Shown one piece after another: positions 56,487-64,000 of a stretch of DNA of 64,000 nt. The notes under the pieces were generated by a model. That model was given only the letters and a program-made list of their open reading frames with translations. It had not been told where the DNA came from and did no database searches. This DNA comes from Polynucleobacter alcilacus (GTDB lineage: Bacteria > Pseudomonadota > Gammaproteobacteria > Burkholderiales > Burkholderiaceae): the NCBI RefSeq assembly GCF_018881545.1, contig NZ_JACVQD010000001.1, positions 1,516,039 to 1,580,038 of the forward strand. The letters are read 5' to 3'. The first letter of the stretch is position 1; each line of letters begins with the position of its first letter. The position numbers and the translations under genes are program-made.

Positions 56487-57998
56487 TTGAATTCTCTGAA
56501 AAAAAAGATTGGCTGGACCACATTACTATCGATAGCTGGCTTTGTTTTAAGCTTTGCTAGCCAAATTATTATTTCGTATTTTTTTGGTACTTCAGCCGAA
56601 TTAGACTCTTATTGGGTTGCTTTTGCTTTAATGAATTTACTGGCATTTCCTTTAGCCTCTTTAAAGGAGGCCTTGGTGCCAGGTGTGCATCAACATGGGC
56701 AATCCGATCCCCGTAAAGCATCCGCCTACTTTTCACAGGGGATGTCCCTAGTACTTATAGTCGCTGCGGTAGGTGTAATTGTTGCTTGGTTATTTGGTTC
56801 AAGTCTTAGCATCCTTATGTTGGGCGGTACTTCATCCAGCGCGATTGAAGACTTAGTGATGTGGCAACTTCACTGGTTGGCTCCAGGAATTCTCTTGCTT
56901 GCCATTAGCGAAACCTTAGGCGCTCTTCTAACTTCTTTCCATAAGGTCATTTTTCAGATGGTCTCGAGGATTTTAGCGGCAAGTACTTCTTTAATGTGTA
57001 TTGGCATTTTTAGCGGCTGGATTGGAATTAATGCCTTGTCCATCAGCTTCCTCTTTGGCCAATTAGTAATGTCGCTCGTGTTGGTCGTTGTTTTCCTAAA
57101 GATGCACATTGTTTTCAAGCCTAGCTGGCCAAGAGATTTAGGCCAAGGCTTCTTTTACTTATGTTGTACTCTTTTGATCAGTGCATTAGCTACACAACTT
57201 TATTTGCTGTATGAAAAAGCAGTATTTGCTGACTTTGGCACCGGCATTATTTCTTCTTTTCAGTATGGGGTAAGTCTGACTAATGTGGTCATTGCTATTC
57301 TTGCTGGATCACTTGCTAGCGTATTTTGGCCTCGATTTATGGCATATGTTCAACAGGATGACCTTAATAGCCTATATAAAGAAGTTGCTTTGGCCATCAA
57401 AATTAGTTTGATAGCACTTGGAGGTGTTTGCAGTTTTGCCTATCTTTGCGCAAGTCCGATTGTGAGCATTATTTTTGTTCGAGGGGCATTTAATCAGGAT
57501 GCAGCACTAAAAACTGCTGAAATGCTCCAGGCCACGATTTTCACTGCACTTCCAATAGCAATCATTACACTGCTCGGAAGAGTCTTAATCTCCTTGAGAT
57601 CCTCTAAGGCCATCATGTTCGTTGGTTTATCGATTGCGATCAGTGGGGCAATCACATTAAAGTTGGCTTATCAAATCGAGAGTATTAATTTAGCAATACA
57701 TCATTGGTTAGTAGCAAATATTATTGGTTGTATTGTCTCCGCCTTGGTATTTGGACGGGTAATTAAATTGCATTTTTCAAACTATTTAAGTGATTTCTGG
57801 TGGATCGGTAGATTTATCATATCCTTAACTTTTATGATGATTTTATGGGGATTCCTTGGGGAATCAATCTATATTGAGTCTCTTGGTTTGATAGGCTTAT
57901 TTCTGATGGCGCTGGCATACGGCTTTTTATATCTATTGATAGCATGGGGAGCAAGACTTCTTCCGCCGCTGAAGATTGGTATCTTGAAAATAAAATGA
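56487..57998 (+). CDS. MurJ/MviN-like lipid-linked oligosaccharide flippase
   Basis: 503 residues with about 14 membrane helices, MOP superfamily. The N-terminus KKKIGWTTLLSIAGFVLSFA and LASLKEALVPGVHQHGQSDP resemble MurJ/MviN, and VSIIFVRGAFNQDAALKTAE matches the central MurJ block FxRGxF. It may be the Wzx-type flippase for the glycan made here rather than the essential MurJ. TTG start at 56487; it overlaps the next gene by ATGA. Confidence 0.83.
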   Translation: MNSLKKKIGWTTLLSIAGFVLSFASQIIISYFFGTSAELDSYWVAFALMNLLAFPLASLKEALVPGVHQHGQSDPRKASAYFSQGMSLVLIVAAVGVIVAWLFGSSLSILMLGGTSSSAIEDLVMWQLHWLAPGILLLAISETLGALLTSFHKVIFQMVSRILAASTSLMCIGIFSGWIGINALSISFLFGQLVMSLVLVVVFLKMHIVFKPSWPRDLGQGFFYLCCTLLISALATQLYLLYEKAVFADFGTGIISSFQYGVSLTNVVIAILAGSLASVFWPRFMAYVQQDDLNSLYKEVALAIKISLIALGGVCSFAYLCASPIVSIIFVRGAFNQDAALKTAEMLQATIFTALPIAIITLLGRVLISLRSSKAIMFVGLSIAISGAITLKLAYQIESINLAIHHWLVANIIGCIVSALVFGRVIKLHFSNYLSDFWWIGRFIISLTFMMILWGFLGESIYIESLGLIGLFLMALAYGFLYLLIAWGARLLPPLKIGILKIK

Positions 57999-59143
57999 AG
58001 ATTGCAATAGACGCCAAAAATTTAGCACTATACGGTGGTGGTATATCTCACTGGGTATCTGAATTTTTACCCGCATGGATTGCAAGTTCACCAGAGGATC
58101 ATTTTTCATTGATAACTCCTCGCGGTGAGGGTCTAAAGAAAGTCGACATTGCTGGGGCCCAGATGGTGGACTGTCGATGGCCTCTTGGCATCCCTAGGCA
58201 ATTGCGTCATCCCGTCTATGACAATTGGATTTTTCCCAAGGCCATTAAAAAAATAAAGCCAGATTTTATTTTTTCTCCTTATTTTGATGTGCGTATGCCT
58301 CCAAATGTTCCTTACGCTATCACTATTCATGATCTTTGCTTTATTGAGGTGGGGCATCTATATCCCAGCCATCTCAGAAATTATTACTTATATATGATGC
58401 GGGTTAATTTGGCCCATGCTAGCCATGTCATAACCGTCTCAAACACCACTCGCTTGCAGCTCATTAAAGTGCTGGGAGTTTCTGCTGAAAAAATTTCCGT
58501 GATCCCTAACGCTTTGGATGAGATTTTTCTAGAGACTAAGCCATCCTCGGATGCAACAAGGACTTGGCGAGAAAAAATAGATCCCAGTGGAAATGAGAAG
58601 CTCTTGTTATATCCCGGCGGCATTGAATATCGTAAGAATATTTCGGGATTAATAGCTGCTTTAGGAATTATCTGGAGTCGGGAAAGTCAATTTACTCTAT
58701 TGATTACTGGAGAGCCTAGCGAACAATTCCTAGGATCTATACCAAAGGAGTTGGTTGAATCTGGCAAGATTCTTTTTCTGGGTCGTTTATCGCAAGCTGA
58801 TTTACGTTTAGCTTACAGCTCGGTGGATGCTGTGATCTATCCTACGTTTAGCGAGGGATTTGGCAGAGTATGTTTGGAGGCCATGGGATGCGGTACTCCG
58901 TTAGCTTGCTCTGACCTTGCAGTTTTGCGAGAGGTTGCAGGTGATTACCCAGTTTACTTTAATCCCCATGATTCTCAGGCAATTGCAGATGCGATTATGA
59001 CAGCAGCTAATCTGGGCCCCCAGCCTGTAGTATTAAAAGAAGAATTTACCTCTAGTAATGTAAGAGCTAAATTCATCAATGAAATTACTCAGGTGTTGAA
59101 TCGGGTAAGGGATACTTCCCTTTCTTTGAATGATTTGCAATGA
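57995..59143 (+). CDS. GT4 glycosyltransferase
   Basis: 382 residues from ATG 57995, overlapping the flippase stop. MKIAIDAKNLALYGGGISHW is the GT4 opening with the glycine loop, AITIHDLCFIEVGHLYPSHL and VITVSNTTRLQLIKVLGVS follow, and VDAVIYPTFSEGFGRVCLEA holds the E-x7-E motif. Similar enzymes are mannosyl- or rhamnosyltransferases. An upstream in-frame start inside the flippase gene would add 17 unconserved residues and is rejected. Confidence 0.9.
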   Translation: MKIAIDAKNLALYGGGISHWVSEFLPAWIASSPEDHFSLITPRGEGLKKVDIAGAQMVDCRWPLGIPRQLRHPVYDNWIFPKAIKKIKPDFIFSPYFDVRMPPNVPYAITIHDLCFIEVGHLYPSHLRNYYLYMMRVNLAHASHVITVSNTTRLQLIKVLGVSAEKISVIPNALDEIFLETKPSSDATRTWREKIDPSGNEKLLLYPGGIEYRKNISGLIAALGIIWSRESQFTLLITGEPSEQFLGSIPKELVESGKILFLGRLSQADLRLAYSSVDAVIYPTFSEGFGRVCLEAMGCGTPLACSDLAVLREVAGDYPVYFNPHDSQAIADAIMTAANLGPQPVVLKEEFTSSNVRAKFINEITQVLNRVRDTSLSLNDLQ

Positions 59144-59958
59144 TGAAGTCTAGGGCCCCCGTTTCAGTAATCATCCCTTGCTTTTGCTGTGCCTCCACTA
59201 TTGGGCGCGCAGTGGAGTCTATCTTGTCGCAAACCTTACTACCAGCAGAAATCATTCTAGTGGACGATTGCAGTAATGATGAGGGTTTGACAGTTGCAAA
59301 GCTAAAGAAAATTCAAGACCAATATCAGAATGAAATCAAGATTGTGGTGCTGGAGATGGAGGAGAACGATGGGCCTGGCAGCTCGCGAAATTTGGGATGG
59401 CGTGTTGCAACTCAGCCCTATATTGCGTTTTTAGATGCAGATGACAGTTGGCATCCTAAAAAAATAGAAATTCAGTATGGCTGGATGAAATCTCATCCAG
59501 AGGCTGTACTCTCTGGCCATTTAAGTAAGGTATTGCTGAAAGAAGGTGATCTTCCGGTTGCTGACAATATAAGTATTCAAAAAATCAGCCTAAACTCTTT
59601 ATTGTTGAGCAATTGCTTACCAACGCGATCGGTGATGTTAAAGGCGGAAGTAACTGAACGATTCTTTAAAGGTAAGCGCCAGGCAGAAGACTATTTGCTT
59701 TGGTTACAAATTGCCTTAACTGGTGAACCCATCTTCCTGATTAATGCTCCTCTTGCATTCTCTTATAAGGCTGACTTTGGCTCGGCTGGGCTTAATGCCA
59801 ACCTTGAGGAGTCCTTTTTGGGCGTTAAGGATACTTATCGTAAGCTATGGTCGGCAGGTCAGCTTTCCTTTTGGAGTTACTCTTTTTATATTGCCATGGC
59901 ATATGTAAAACATTTGCGCCGTCAGGCTTTAGTAGGCCTTAGAAGGAGTAAGGCTTAA
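59140..59958 (+). CDS. Family 2 glycosyltransferase
   Basis: 272 residues. VSVIIPCFCCASTIGRAVES is the fold start with Cys-rich sequence, AEIILVDDCSNDEGLTVAKL holds the VDD motif, GPGSSRNLGWRVATQPYIAF and LDADDSWHPKKIE are standard, and QAEDYLLWLQIALTGEP is the acidic late motif. ATG at 59140 overlaps the previous stop. Specificity is unknown. Confidence 0.9.
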   Translation: MMKSRAPVSVIIPCFCCASTIGRAVESILSQTLLPAEIILVDDCSNDEGLTVAKLKKIQDQYQNEIKIVVLEMEENDGPGSSRNLGWRVATQPYIAFLDADDSWHPKKIEIQYGWMKSHPEAVLSGHLSKVLLKEGDLPVADNISIQKISLNSLLLSNCLPTRSVMLKAEVTERFFKGKRQAEDYLLWLQIALTGEPIFLINAPLAFSYKADFGSAGLNANLEESFLGVKDTYRKLWSAGQLSFWSYSFYIAMAYVKHLRRQALVGLRRSKA

Positions 59959-60004
59959 TGTTTTTAATAATGAGTTTGGTGATTGAAGGCTATGGAGATG
60001 CTTT

Positions 60005-61723
60005 ATGAGCTCCATTTGTTTTGTTGTTGCCACTCCATTTACAGTCAATGGATTCCTATTGGATCATTTGAGAGAGCTATCCAAAGAACATGAAGTAACA
60101 CTTTGCATGAACTTGAGTCTTTATGATTGCTCTCCCGCTTTGGCAACATATAAGATTCGAATAATTGATGTTCCTTTAGAGCGCAAGATCTCTTTATTTG
60201 CTGATATAAAAGCTTTTTGGATTCTTTATTGGGTTTTCATCAAAAATCGATTCGATGCTATTCATAGTATTACACCTAAGGCGGGTTTATTGGCCATGAT
60301 CGCAGCTCTAGCTTCTGGTACGCCAAATCGTTTCCACACCTTTACGGGACAAGTTTGGGCAAATTACGAAGGATTACGTAGAGCCTTCTTTAAAAAAATT
60401 GATCGCCTAATTGTTTTGGCTAGTAGCCAGACCTTTGCAGATAGCCCTTCTCAAATTAGCTATTTAGTAGAGCAATCAGTTGATAAGCAAAATGGGATTT
60501 CTATATTGGGCTCAGGTTCGATATCTGGCGTGAATCTGGCGCGATTTAAAAGTGACTCTCAGGTACGTCATCAGTTACGCAGTGAGTATGGTACTAATGA
60601 AGATACTTGTGTTTACTTGTTTGTTGGACGTTTATGCAAAGATAAAGGCATCTTGGATTTACTTCAGGCTTTTAAAAAAATTGATCAAGAGTCGGGCAAG
60701 GTCGCATTATGGATAGTGGGCCCAGATGAGGAGGGGATCGAAGCTCAGGTTAGCCAAAACACAGATTTAGGCAGTCCTAATATTGTTTGGATGGGTCCTA
60801 CTTTTTCGCCTGAGCGATATATGACAGCAGCTGACGTACTGGTTTTGCCAAGTTACCGCGAGGGTTTTGGCTCAGTCATTATTGAAGCCGCCGCGTGTCG
60901 AGTGCCAGCTATTGCCTATCGTATTCCTGGTGTCATTGATGCAGTGAATAATCAGCAGACTGGATTACTTTGCTCTGTAGGCAGTGTGGAGGAATTATAT
61001 AAAGCCATGTTGTTTATGCTTACCGACAAATCCGCCCGAATTCGTCTGGGAGTGCAGGCCCAAATTCATGCACAGGAAAAATTTTCTAGCATTCTTGTTA
61101 CCCAGGCTTGGCTAGATTTTTATCGAAAAGTAAAAACAAGAAAGCAATTACATCGTCAGTTGCTCAAACGTGTTGTTGACTTGGTGCTTACGGTGTTTGC
61201 AATAGTTGTTTTTGCTTTACCAATTCTCTTAGTTGGACTTTGTGTTCTGATCACTTCCGGTAGGCCTGTTCTTTATTGGTCTAATCGTATTGGTAAAAAT
61301 AATGAAACATTCCAGATGCCAAAATTTCGTTCGATGAGAGCGAATACCCCTGCATTGGCAACCCATTTACTGCATGACCCTAGTTCGCACCTCACAGTTT
61401 TAGGTGGATTTCTGCGTAAAACGAGCTTGGATGAATTACCGCAATTGTGGTGTATCTTGGTTGGTACGATGAGTTTTGTAGGGCCTAGACCTGCATTATT
61501 TAATCAGACCGATTTAATAGAGATGCGTTCAGCATTGGGTATAGATCTACTTAAGCCTGGCCTTACTGGGTGGGCGCAAGTGAATGGCAGAGATGAGCTG
61601 GGTTTATCGGAAAAAGTGGGCTATGACCAAGAGTACCTCAATAGACAGTCAACGCCATTTGATATTTATATAATGTGGTTAACCTTTTTAAAAGTCATTC
61701 GGTGGGATGGGGTATCCCATTAA
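60005..61723 (+). CDS. Fusion of GT4 glycosyltransferase and initiating phosphoglycosyl transferase
   Basis: 572 residues, two enzymes in one chain. Residues 1 to about 375 are a GT4 (YLFVGRLCKDKGILDLLQAF, VLPSYREGFGSVIIEAAACR with E-x7-E). Residues about 381-572 are a PglC/WcaJ-type monotopic phosphoglycosyl transferase: KRVVDLVLTVFAIVVFALPI (membrane helix), KFRSMRANTPALATHLLHD, LRKTSLDELPQLWCI with the catalytic D476-E477, and SFVGPRPAL. The second enzyme puts the first sugar phosphate on undecaprenyl phosphate; the first may add the next sugar. ATG 60005, 46 bases after the GT2 gene. Confidence 0.88.
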   Translation: MSSICFVVATPFTVNGFLLDHLRELSKEHEVTLCMNLSLYDCSPALATYKIRIIDVPLERKISLFADIKAFWILYWVFIKNRFDAIHSITPKAGLLAMIAALASGTPNRFHTFTGQVWANYEGLRRAFFKKIDRLIVLASSQTFADSPSQISYLVEQSVDKQNGISILGSGSISGVNLARFKSDSQVRHQLRSEYGTNEDTCVYLFVGRLCKDKGILDLLQAFKKIDQESGKVALWIVGPDEEGIEAQVSQNTDLGSPNIVWMGPTFSPERYMTAADVLVLPSYREGFGSVIIEAAACRVPAIAYRIPGVIDAVNNQQTGLLCSVGSVEELYKAMLFMLTDKSARIRLGVQAQIHAQEKFSSILVTQAWLDFYRKVKTRKQLHRQLLKRVVDLVLTVFAIVVFALPILLVGLCVLITSGRPVLYWSNRIGKNNETFQMPKFRSMRANTPALATHLLHDPSSHLTVLGGFLRKTSLDELPQLWCILVGTMSFVGPRPALFNQTDLIEMRSALGIDLLKPGLTGWAQVNGRDELGLSEKVGYDQEYLNRQSTPFDIYIMWLTFLKVIRWDGVSH

Positions 61724-61747
61724 TCAATTTAGCCAAGGCACCCTATA

Positions 61748-63652
61748 GTGTTTAATCAATTCATCATGCCAATCTTGGGTATGCCAAGGCCACTTAAGAG
61801 AATTATTGTTTTTGGTGTAGATGCATTTTTATGTATTTTTACAATTTGGCTTGCCTACTATTTGCGTATGGGCTATTGGGTTTCATTGCGTGGTGAGCCT
61901 ATGGTTGCTGTTTTATCTTCGCTTGCCTTAGCCTTACCCATCTTTGCTGTCAGCGGGTTGTACCGAGTAATTTTTCGTCACTCTGGCTGGCCAACTTTAT
62001 TAGCAGCTCTAAAGGCTGTGGCTTTATATGGTTTTTTCTATGCGATTTTTATCGCTGCAATGGGTTTTCAGGGGGTGCCGCGAACTCTCGGATTAATCCA
62101 GCCCATCTTGCTAATGATTGCCATTGGCATTTCGAGAGTAGTTGCAAGTCATTGGCTGGGTGACTCTTATCGCCAGCAATTACGGATTGGCTCCTTACCC
62201 CGCGTATTGATCTATGGCGCTGGATCAGCTGGAAGAGAATTATCTGCTGCATTAAGAAATAGCAGACAAATGCGAGTTGTGGGATTCTTGGATGATGATC
62301 CAAGTTTACAAGGTCGGGTTCTAAATAATATTCCTATCTATAACCCAAATGACTTACCCAATTTAGTAACAACATTGGCCATTAGCGATGTATTGCTGGC
62401 TTTACCATCGCTTGGTAGAAAAAATAGAAATCAAATTTTAAAGCGGATCTCTCAATCCAAGGTTTCTGTTCAAACCTTGCCCAGCATTACTGAATTAGCT
62501 TCGGGCAAGGTAAAGACGGCCGATCTGCGTGACTTAGATATTGAGGACTTATTGGGTAGGGAGCCTGTTGCCCCGGATATGAATTTGTTGGCAAAGAATA
62601 TTGAAAACAAAGTAGTTTTGGTAACGGGTGCCGGAGGATCGATTGGTAGTGAGTTGTGTCGTCAAGCATTGAAATGCCACCCCACAACCCTAGTATTAGT
62701 TGAGCAGAACGAGTTTGCCCTGTACGCCATACAGCAGGACCTTCAAAAACAATTGGAAAGTCAGCCAGGCTTGGCTACTCAGGTTATTTCTATCTTGGCA
62801 TCAGTCAGAAATAGCGACTTAATTGAACAAATATTCGTAACCTGGAAACCCCACATTGTCTTTCATGCTGCTGCATATAAGCATGTGCCATTGGTTGAGG
62901 AAAATATTGCCGAAGGAATTGAGAACAATGTTTTTGGAACATTAGTTTGTGCCAAGCTTGCTGAGAAATTGGGTGTGCCTTATTTTGTTTTCATCAGTAC
63001 AGACAAGGCGGTTCGACCAACGAATGTGATGGGGGCGACAAAGCGTATAGCAGAAATGATTTTGCAGGCAATAAGCTTTGATGGTGAAGATAAGCAGCAA
63101 AGTGCCCGAACAATTTTCTCTATGGTTCGCTTTGGTAATGTGTTGGATTCCTCTGGCTCTGTAGTGCCGTTATTCAGGCAGCAAATTCGTGATGGTGGTC
63201 CAATCACGTTGACTCATCCTGAGGTAACCCGCTATTTCATGACTATCCCTGAAGCGGCTCAACTTGTCTTGCAAGCTAGTGCAATGGCTAGCGGTGGTGA
63301 TGTTTTTGTGCTTGACATGGGAGAGTCGGTAAAAATTATCGATTTGGCGCGGCATATGATTGAACTATCTGGCCTGGAAGTCCTTGATGAAGATAATCCT
63401 GCAGGGGATATAGAAATTGCTATCACTGGTTTGCGCCCTGGAGAGAAGCTCTATGAAGAGTTGCTCATAGGGGATAACCCAGTTGCAACTACACACCCCC
63501 GAATTTTGAAGGCGCATGAAGAGTTTTTATTCTTGGCTGAGCTAGAGGAGCAGTTGGGGGTATTAAAACTTGCTATCGGCCAAGATGCAAATCAAGTTAA
63601 GACGGTGTTGCGCTCTCTGGTAAGGGACTATCAGCCAGATATCAAGAAATAA
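61748..63652 (+). CDS. Nucleoside-diphosphate-sugar 4,6-dehydratase, WbpM/PglF type
   Basis: 634 residues, a membrane-anchored dehydratase. Four N-terminal helices (RIIVFGVDAFLCIFTIWLAY, VAVLSSLALALPIFAVSGLY), a CoA-like Rossmann domain (LIYGAGSAGRELSAALRNSR), and the catalytic domain VVLVTGAGGSIGSELCRQAL; FISTDKAVRPTNVMGATKR has Met428 and Lys432 where other dehydrogenases have Tyr-x3-Lys, a known feature of this group. It makes UDP-4-keto-6-deoxy-GlcNAc, the precursor of bacillosamine, QuiNAc or FucNAc. GTG 61748, or ATG 61766, may be the start. Confidence 0.93.
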   Translation: MFNQFIMPILGMPRPLKRIIVFGVDAFLCIFTIWLAYYLRMGYWVSLRGEPMVAVLSSLALALPIFAVSGLYRVIFRHSGWPTLLAALKAVALYGFFYAIFIAAMGFQGVPRTLGLIQPILLMIAIGISRVVASHWLGDSYRQQLRIGSLPRVLIYGAGSAGRELSAALRNSRQMRVVGFLDDDPSLQGRVLNNIPIYNPNDLPNLVTTLAISDVLLALPSLGRKNRNQILKRISQSKVSVQTLPSITELASGKVKTADLRDLDIEDLLGREPVAPDMNLLAKNIENKVVLVTGAGGSIGSELCRQALKCHPTTLVLVEQNEFALYAIQQDLQKQLESQPGLATQVISILASVRNSDLIEQIFVTWKPHIVFHAAAYKHVPLVEENIAEGIENNVFGTLVCAKLAEKLGVPYFVFISTDKAVRPTNVMGATKRIAEMILQAISFDGEDKQQSARTIFSMVRFGNVLDSSGSVVPLFRQQIRDGGPITLTHPEVTRYFMTIPEAAQLVLQASAMASGGDVFVLDMGESVKIIDLARHMIELSGLEVLDEDNPAGDIEIAITGLRPGEKLYEELLIGDNPVATTHPRILKAHEEFLFLAELEEQLGVLKLAIGQDANQVKTVLRSLVRDYQPDIKK

Positions 63653-63810
63653 AAACCAAGATAGCTTTAAAGTGCTTTTAGATATTGCATTTACTAATTT
63701 GAATTTTTGTTTATGTTAGTTAAATTTCAAAATTTAAAGTCGGCCAATCTTATAAAAACTAGGTGGTTATATTAACCATATATAATATTATTTTAACTTT
63801 TAAGATCGCT

Positions 63811-64000
63811 GTGAGAATTTTTAATTCGATTGTAGACGTGTTAAAGCGATTTTCGCCGCAAATTCTGACGTTGATTTTTTTAGGCTACGCTCCATTTTTT
63901 GGGGAATCGTTTCGCCTATATTTCAAAAATCCCTCGGGATTCATTCTACTTGCCATCATCCTTGCTCTCATGTATTGGAGGCAGTTTAAGAATTTTATTT
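63811..64000 (+). CDS. N-terminus of a polytopic membrane protein, cut by window edge
   Basis: From a GTG at 63811 the frame is open to the end of the window (63 codons). ILTLIFLGYAPFFGESFRLY and NPSGFILLAIILALMYWRQF are two hydrophobic segments separated by a short loop. The pattern resembles the start of exosortase-like proteins, but this is too short to decide; a glycan polymerase or exporter is also possible. No good Shine-Dalgarno is visible, so the start is uncertain. An AT-rich 158-base stretch precedes it. Confidence 0.45.
   Translation, partial: MRIFNSIVDVLKRFSPQILTLIFLGYAPFFGESFRLYFKNPSGFILLAIILALMYWRQFKNFI

Noticed and set aside
57944..57994. Upstream start for the GT4 gene inside the flippase gene
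   Set aside because: It adds residues without similarity, while ATG 57995 begins exactly at the conserved MKIAIDA and overlaps the stop as ATGA.

Overview
The window looks like a chromosomal segment of a free-living freshwater betaproteobacterium of the Polynucleobacter type (Burkholderiales). I infer this from the protein sequences, from the gene neighbourhoods (adk-kdsB-Trm112-lpxK-exbD-exbB beside xseA; tolQRAB-pal-cpoB-queC; glyA-nrdR; ribB with a degenerate GTP cyclohydrolase II half), from very short intergenic spaces with many ATGA or TAATG overlaps, and from moderate GC content by eye. No tRNA, rRNA, CRISPR array, prophage or insertion sequence was recognised.

Layout. 1-4.7 kb holds housekeeping genes: apaH (cut by the window edge), phrB, yqgE-ruvX-pyrR-pyrB. 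4.7-16.2 kb is a first surface-glycan island: seven glycosyltransferase or transferase-like genes, two of them inverted, then rmlBDAC (dTDP-L-rhamnose) and waaC (LPS inner core). 16.2-23.3 kb holds a TolC-family channel, uppP, a DUF2721 protein, a UDP-xylose synthase, trmB, nusB, ribH and ribB. 23.4-26.9 kb holds a minor-pilin cluster running into ribD and riboflavin synthase. 27-32.3 kb is queC and the complete Tol-Pal envelope system on the minus strand. 32.4-38.6 kb holds glyA-nrdR, an orphan antitoxin-like regulator, and the adk/kdsB/lpxK/exbBD cluster. 39-46 kb holds xseA, a GSU2403-type nucleotidyltransferase with its own palindromic promoter, murB, yajQ, xerD, plsY, a MAPEG protein and folE with a histone-H1-like tail. 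46-49 kb is a small accessory stretch: vapBC, HiPIP, a short rubrerythrin and an HPP membrane protein. 49-64 kb is a second, larger glycan island: manC-gmd-fcl (GDP-L-fucose), an O-antigen ligase/polymerase, glycosyltransferases, a methyltransferase, a MurJ/Wzx-like flippase, a glycosyltransferase fused to an initiating phosphoglycosyl transferase, a WbpM/PglF dehydratase, and the start of a membrane protein at the right edge.

How it fits together. The two islands plausibly cooperate. The second makes GDP-L-fucose and the lipid-linked first sugar and carries flippase and ligase/polymerase candidates. The first makes dTDP-rhamnose and contains a GT10-type fucosyltransferase candidate. uppP recycles the carrier lipid, and kdsB, lpxK and waaC build the lipid A-core acceptor.

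The best leads for something undescribed are: the H1-like tail on FolE, encoded by a 12-bp tandem repeat; the solitary nucleotidyltransferase whose promoter palindrome ends 3 bases before its ATG; an antitoxin-like regulator without a toxin but with operator-like repeats; a pseudopilin whose start codon sits at the mature +1 position; and the GT4-PglC fusion. All functional statements are from reading sequence only; no searches were run.
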